From positions 38,566-102,565 of the forward strand of contig CDMY01000256.1 in NCBI GenBank assembly GCA_001179505.1: 64,000 nt of DNA, read 5' to 3'. How positions within the stretch are numbered: position 1 is the first letter of the stretch; each line of letters begins with the position of its first letter. Below the pieces are notes generated by a model. The model worked only from the letters and a program-made list of their open reading frames with translations, was not told the origin of the DNA and ran no database searches. Below are positions 58,304 through 64,000 of the stretch, piece after piece. The position numbers and the translations under genes were made by a program. Source of the DNA: Vitrella brassicaformis. Taxonomy: Eukaryota > Sar > Vitrellaceae.

Positions 58304-60042
58304 TCAGGGAATCGGAAGATTTTCAACGGAAAAAGGACACACGTCTCCCCAACTCAAGCCCTTCCCCAACGGCTTCCCATCTTTTGGCGCCCTCTGGCAC
58401 CAGTTGACTTCATCATCGGGCGCGAAGTTCCGCACAGCCCAACAGAGGTAGGAACAGATATGGGCTGGCCATATCTGCAGCGGCCCGATGTCTTCGGGTT
58501 CTCCCAACTCCTCGTCCATGATTATGACTCTGCGAGGCCAATCGACGTACACGTTGAGCTCCCCTTTAGCTATGGGATGGTCCGCCTGACAGGCTGGGCC
58601 TTTTATTGCACAGCCCGTCTCGGGGACCGCATCGAACTCGTAAGCCAGATACCTCGGATTGACAAAAGACTGAAGGAAGACCGAGAAGGCTGCATCGAAG
58701 GCCCGCAGCGGGCCGAAGGCAACCACGTCCACGCGCTTGTCAGGGTAGGCGACAGCCAAGGCGACAGCGATGAAGGCGGCCACAGGGCCGCCAAGCGAGA
58801 ATCCAGATAGAATGATCCGCTCGACGTCCCTCTTGTTTTTCTCCACTAGATCCTTCACTAGAGGATAGACGGCTTCAAATATGGCCGCGTGGGTCTGTCG
58901 GATGCCCGGGCGATCGGAGTCGTCTACTCCAGGGGCAGTGGTTTCCTCGTCGATTTCCTTGAGGAGCTCAACAAAGTCGATCTGCACACCACAACACCAG
59001 ACACACCACAGCGCGTGGATGGAGGAGCCAGCTGGACCTTACTTGCTCCTCGAAAGTCGCCAGCCGAAGCTCCGTTAAGGTGATGAACCCACGAGCAAGG
59101 ATAAGAAGCTCCTTCTTGTCATTTCTCCTAAGCACATGGATGAAGGGGGTGTCTCGCAGACCGCCAGACTCCAGCTCAGCTGCCAAATGAGCAACAATCG
59201 GCCCACAAGCATGACACCTCGGTGCACCACTTAGATGGAGTACACATGTCCTTACATGTTTGCGTGAGGTTGATGACCTGAAGCTCTTCCCATCCCGGCA
59301 GGGGCAGCCCAGGTAGAAGCTCGTCAGGGGCAATGCACGGAGCAAGGAGCAGGTTGCTGAGCAGACGATAAAGGATGTAGTAGGTGAGACCCTCGTCATC
59401 CACGACGTCGGCAGGTATGATGCTCCGCGCCTCCCCAGTCAGGTCCTTCAGAAACAGCTCGGCAACGTCGACTGACTCGTCGAGCACAGGCTCACGTGGC
59501 GCAGTGACTCCTGGAAGAGACTGGAACCCCTTGCACGCTGCGGACGGGAGACATTAAGAAGGAGGACTGACTCATCAGGCAGACGGACAAGTATCTGTGT
59601 GGCGCTGCCTACTTTCTGCGATGAAGTTGGAAGCGCATCCGAATGCTTGTACGTAGCAGAAGCGGGATTTGCAGACCTTGTGGGGATGCCCGAGGAACAT
59701 GGTGGCCTGCTCAGCGTAGCACCCCTCACACACCGTCTGTACCAGCTCCGGCGTCGAGAGTACCGCCTCCACCTTCTCATCCACCCCGTCGCTCAGACCA
59801 GCGTGGGCAGCCAACAGGTTCGTCGGAAACTCGTTGACCACGAGATCTGCGCACGTGGCCGCTCCGATTGGACCAAGAGGGCCGAGGCAGGTGAAGAGGC
59901 CTCCCTTCGCCTTGCAATCGAGTGCGGGGGTCGGAAACGGTTTTGGGAGCGGCAGCGGGACGGATTCTGAGTCAGTCTGACCCGAAGCGATGCGACGACA
60001 CCAAGCGAAGCACAGGAAAACCAGCAAAGAAAGCGTCCTCAT
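58304..60042 (-). CDS. Secreted class 3-type lipase / alpha-beta hydrolase
   Basis: Exons 60042-59613, 59537-59256, 59179-59043, 58981-58304 give 508 residues with consistent phases. A signal peptide (M-R-T-L-S-L-L-V-F-L-C-F-A-W-C) opens the protein, followed by a Cys-rich stretch (C-E-G-C-Y-A-E-Q, H-K-V-C-K-S-R-F-C). The nucleophile elbow I-L-S-G-F-S-L-G-G-P-V-A-A follows a helix and precedes a strand P-D-K-R-V-D-V-V-A-F-G, the pattern of class 3 lipases (S-F-S-L-G-G/G-H-S-L-G-G, then T-F-G). Catalytic Asp and His candidates lie in the last 150 residues, not assigned. Probably a secreted or vacuolar lipid esterase. Confidence 0.8.
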
Positions 60043-60248
60043 TTTGTACGCTGTAAGCGAGCTTGCCGTTACTGGCCATGAGATCCAGGATGTAACCATC
60101 CCGAATGGTTGGTTGGACACACTCCAATCTATCCACCGCTCACCATGCAGCCGAGATCTGATGGCGCGGCTTTTCGAAGGCGTCAGGAGCAAGCTCGCAA
60201 ATGCCGCGCGATCCTGTCATTCGGCGAATTGGTTGTCGTTGCTGCAGC
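60043..60248. promoter_or_regulatory. Divergent promoter, lipase / BRCT genes
   Basis: 206-bp spacer with the octamer AGCTCGCA at 60192-60199 (50 bp before the BRCT-gene ATG) and a one-mismatch copy AGCGAGCT at 60056-60063 (14 bp from the lipase ATG). Confidence 0.5.
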
Positions 60249-63200
60249 ATGGCGCTTCTGCAGAAGGCGTCAGAGCTCAAGAAAGTCCGAAAGGACTTCG
60301 AGCATTTCGATGAGTATGAGTATCATGAAATCGCAAAGGTTCTCGAGGTGGACGACCGGCTGAGGCCCATCAAGGAGCTGGTCAAACGTGAGGAGGTGCG
60401 CATCATCACCATCTGCTCTGTGTGGCATCTGCTTTCTTCTCGTGTGTGTGGTTTGGATGCATTGTCATCTCCTGCAGTTGGATGGCGAGAAGCTGCTCAA
60501 GATGTCCATGTAAGATCAGATCTCATGCACCGGCCAGGGCGCCCATGTGTATGGCCGTCGATGTTTGCACCCACATATGCCCGTGCCCTTCTCTCTGCCG
60601 TTCAGCGATGAGGTGTTTGGCAGCATCGCAGACAAATCGATAGGATACTCAGAGGAGGACAGGTACGCCCATCCACCCAACACACAACACACAACACACA
60701 CCTGACGCATTCTTGTGTCGTCAGGACGTGCTATGAGGAGCTGATGTCAGAGATCAATGCCCGCATATCGCACGCCCGCGGAGAGCAGCGCAACAACGAC
60801 GAAGGAGAAGAAGAAGCGGAGGAGGAGCCCGCCTCGCCCAAACGCAAGGTGAGCCCCGCCGCCCGCACCTCCGCCCCACCACGACACACACACAACATAC
60901 GCTTTGCCCATCCATCCATCCATCCATCCATCTATTCATCCTTCAGTCGCCGGCCCGCCGCGCCAAGGCCAAGAAGAAGGGCAAGAAGCGACGCAACGAC
61001 CACAACGACGGTCAAGAAGGGCCGGAGGGGGTTGAGGGTGCTGCGAGGGAGGTGCGTGTCAAGGTAGAGGATGAGGATGGCGGTGCTGGCGAGGGGGAGG
61101 CGGCAATGGGGGAGGAGGGAGGGGATGGAGACCCAGCCGAGGAGGAGCAGCCACAGCCACCACCCAAGAAGAAGAAACAGAGTAATAAGAAGACAAAGTG
61201 TGTGTGTGTGCCAAACACGCACACTTGTGTCTGCCTTGTCAGGTCGCAAGCGCACCCCTTCCCCTGCCGGCGGCGCCAAAGCCAAAGCCAAGGCCAAGGC
61301 CAAAGGACGAGCCAAACCAGACACACGAGGTACACACACGACACGACACACGGAGACCGGCACGCGCCACACCAATAGCTTGTCTGTCTTTTGGGCAGGT
61401 GGTGGTGGTGCTGACGGGGCGGACCGCACTCCCGACGCTGATGAGGACTGCGCCGACCAGGACGGCGACGGCACCCCCGAGCACCGCCAGAAACGCCGCT
61501 CAGGCCGCCCGCTACTCTCCATGGACCGGGTAGGGTACCCACACACAACTAACACCCTCTCTCCACACACGCAGCCCATCTCCTCTCCTTCTCATGCATC
61601 AGGTCAAGAAGCCCCGTGCTGCCCCCCTGGGCCCCTCCGAGGACCTCCCGCCCCGCGGTGGTCGCACACGCCCCCAGCGCAACGCAGCCAAGAGGAAGCC
61701 ACAGCCATCCCCAGAGGCGCCGCAGCCAGCAGCAGGCCGCAAAGCTAATCCCAAAGCCAAGGCCAAACCCAAGGCCAAGAGTGTGCGCGTCAAGCAGGAG
61801 GATGGGGAGGGGGACGAGGGGGGCGAGGGGGGCGGGGAGGGAGAGGGTGAGGGTGAGGGTGGTGGCGATGGGGGTGTAGGTGTAGCTGTTGGTACGGTTG
61901 ATCGTGTGCTGCGTCCGCGGTCGCGTGTGGTGCATTCGGTGCCTGTCGCCAAGAACAAGGTGGACAAGCCCAAGAGGAAGAGGAGGGGCAAATCGGAGCA
62001 ACCAAACGATGACATACCCGACCAGGTCAGAGTCAGACCCGCCACCACCACCACCACCACCACCAAAACACACACACGTGCCCCCCCCTCTCTCCCTCTC
62101 TCTTTCTCTGTCTTGTCAGGACGCCATTGCAGAGGAGATATTGGGCGGCAAGCGCAGCAAGCGGTACGGCATCTCATATTCGGGCGCCAAGGACAGCGAG
62201 CGTGCGGGCCACGACTGGGTGCGGCAGCTGGCCGGGAGCATCTTCCACCCCTACGCCATGAGCTTCATCCACCTCAACAAGGGCGACGACGAGAGCGAGA
62301 GGGCCAAGAAGCTGCAGCGCATCACGCACCTGGTGCTGCACGAGGACCAGAAGGCCAGGGCCACCATCAAGGTCAGATGGAGAGAGAGAGAGAGAGAGAG
62401 AAGGATGGAGAGAGGGACCGGTGGCCCCATTCTGTGTGCGCGTGTGTGTGTGTGTGTGTTTATGGGTGTGTGCAGATACTGTATGCGTTGGTGACCAAGG
62501 CCTACATTCTCAACGAGAGTTTCCTCGAGGCCGCCACCTCTGAGACCAAGTGGCCTTCGGAAGAAGACCACGAGGTGGGCGAGAGACAACTTTCCAACAC
62601 TCCACATACACACACACACACACACACACGAAGGCACTGTATGCCATCCATCCATCCATCCATGGGTGTGGTGTGGTGTGTGGGCAGAGCGAGTACTGGC
62701 CGACGGTCGCCAAGCGCAAGGAGAACCCCCTGTTCAAGACGATGCGCTTCTGCCTGCCCAAGGAGCTCGAGTTCGCCACCCCAACCAGAGATGACTTCGC
62801 GTTCCTGGTACACACACACGCACACACGCGCACACGCGCACACGCGCACACGCACAGCAGACGGCACGGTTGTGTGTGTGGCTGTGTTCAGATACGTTCG
62901 TGTGGCGGCGTGATGACTTCCATCGACACATCCAGCGACTTCGTCATCGTACCTGGTCGCCCCACACACGAAACGACGCTCAGTGACGCTCAGCTCTCTC
63001 ACCACATGTCCGTGTGAGTGTGTTGTGTTGTGTGTGTCAGCCGAGACAGATAGCCGCACTGCGTACATGAAGTGTGCCGGTAGCTTCAAGGTGCTGCAGA
63101 GCGTCCAGAAAATGGGCGGCTCGGAGGAATTCGTGTAAGAGACGGGAGAGACACCAACGACACGACACGCGCAAAAAAAGTGAACATGGCGTTGCCTATC

Positions 63201-63930
63201 CTTCCATCCATTTGTCTGCAGAGAGACCAAGTTTGTGACGCCCGAGTGGGTCACGGAGTGCATCAAGTACCAAGAGAAAGAGAGCCAACACACCGCCCAC
63301 CTGCCATTCACGTCTCCTTGTGTGTGGGTGTGTTTAGGCGTTGGGAGGTGTTGGAGGTCGACGGCGAGTACGAGGCCTTCAGCATGGCCCATCTCGACGC
63401 CTATCAAGAGGAGAGACGATACCAGCAGCTGCAAAACGAGTATCGCAGTGCCTGCCTGCGCAAGCCGCCGAATATGGACGGCCGCGACCACCCGATGGCC
63501 GTCAAACAAGAAGACGACCAACACGACCAAGATGATGATGACCACGGTGCGTGTGCCTTTGAGCCGTGCAGCCAAACCCCTCCCTTTCCCCTTTTTCCCT
63601 CTGTGTGCCGGTCCGTCGACAGATATGGTGGCGGATCCAGCTGCAGCAGCAGCGGCGGCGGCGGCACCAGCCGCCGGCCAGGACGACAACGCCCCTATGG
63701 ACGACCAACACGAGAATGGCGATGAGGAAGAGGAGGAGGAGGAGGAGGAGGAGGAGGAGGTGACCCCCAACAGCCATGACCCGATGGACGCCGACCAGCA
63801 CGACAACCACAACAATGGAGGCGCTGCTGCTGGTGCGGGTGAGAATCGCGATGGCAGCTTCGCCGACGCCAGGGAGGATGTGAGCGGGGACCAGTCGCCC
63901 GCTGGCGGGGACCAGTCGCCCGCATATTGA
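60249..63930 (+). CDS. BRCT-domain nuclear protein with Lys-rich and acidic tracts
   Basis: Exon 1 (60249-60395) begins M-A-L-L-Q-K-A-S-E-L-K-K-V-R-K-D-F. The middle is strongly basic and disordered, with K-A-K-A-K-A-K-A-K-G and R-T-R-P-Q-R-N-A-A-K-R-K. The conserved part near 62120-63400 looks like a tandem BRCT unit: I-T-H-L-V-L-H-E-D, A-L-V-T-K-A-Y-I-L-N-E-S-F-L, then R-F-C-L-P-K-E-L, I-R-S-C-G-G-V-M-T-S and K-F-V-T-P-E-W-V-T-E-C-I. Paired BRCTs bind phosphopeptides in DNA-damage signalling (MDC1/PTIP-like, known). The C-terminus has a run of eleven Glu and the repeat G-D-Q-S-P-A. Specific orthology not established. About thirteen exons. Confidence 0.75.
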
Positions 63931-64000
63931 TGGTTGGATGGCAGCGCAGCTTGTTGGCGAGTGGCGGACAGACCGACAGACAGAGACAGAGACAGATGGT
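63931..64000. other. 3' flank at window edge
   Basis: Short non-coding tail with a CAGACAGACAGAGACAGAGACAG-like stretch. Nothing further seen. Confidence 0.4.

Noticed and set aside
60950-62180. Long minus-strand frames opposite the BRCT gene
   Set aside because: They are the antisense of Lys/Glu/Pro-rich coding repeats; no conserved motif and no splice logic.

Overview
The window is nuclear DNA from a protist with many short introns (about 50-130 nt, GT-AG, often filled with CA/TG dinucleotides) and a GC-rich coding bias. The gene set fits a photosynthetic or free-living alveolate close to apicomplexans: a cathepsin C, secreted coiled-coil proteins of the dinoflagellate/chromerid kind, a SPRY protein with alveolate-style helical repeats, CFAP58 (a flagellar protein), SUMO, APS kinase and RNase P Rpp21. 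A chromerid such as Vitrella brassicaformis is my best guess; this is inference from gene style, not from a search.

Layout. 1-5200, minus strand: an EF-hand gene cut by the window edge, a small coiled-coil gene, an APH/protein-kinase-like gene and a doubtful 119-residue ORF. 6212-8910, plus: dipeptidyl peptidase I (cathepsin C), 12 exons. 9216-10551, minus: a gene that looks broken (19-bp tandem duplication, frame breaks). 10572-19538: a young Ty3/gypsy chromovirus-type LTR retrotransposon on the minus strand, inserted next to or inside the 5' part of that gene; its downstream LTR contains a 300-N assembly gap. 20169-25840, plus: an OTU protease fused to a chromodomain, then a secreted coiled-coil protein. 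26933-29394, minus: an ankyrin protein ending in a CaaX box. 29527-33994, plus: a RING+PHD protein (PHRF1-like) and a secreted Cys-rich repeat protein. Then 34200-34789 minus (Rpp21), 34960-38272 plus (GT92-type glycosyltransferase), 39553-40733 minus (APS kinase), 40924-41660 plus (SUMO), 43444-46001 minus (serine carboxypeptidase), 46118-49485 plus (SPRY/helical repeats), 50073-53299 minus (coiled-coil), 53395-57901 plus (CFAP58), 58304-60042 minus (secreted class 3 lipase), 60249-63930 plus (BRCT protein).

From about 27 kb onward genes mostly alternate strand, so most promoters are short divergent spacers of 95-210 bp. I noticed an octamer, AGCTCGCA (reverse TGCGAGCT), at nine exact positions. 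All nine are near start codons, mostly in these divergent spacers and often as a pair 14-16 bp apart; I found no exact copy in clear coding sequence. This candidate bidirectional promoter element is the most interesting signal here. Other notable points are an inverted duplication that copied the 5' end of CFAP58 into a head-to-head neighbour, two probable GC-AG introns, introns whose CA-rich and TG-rich halves can pair, and several unusual domain fusions.
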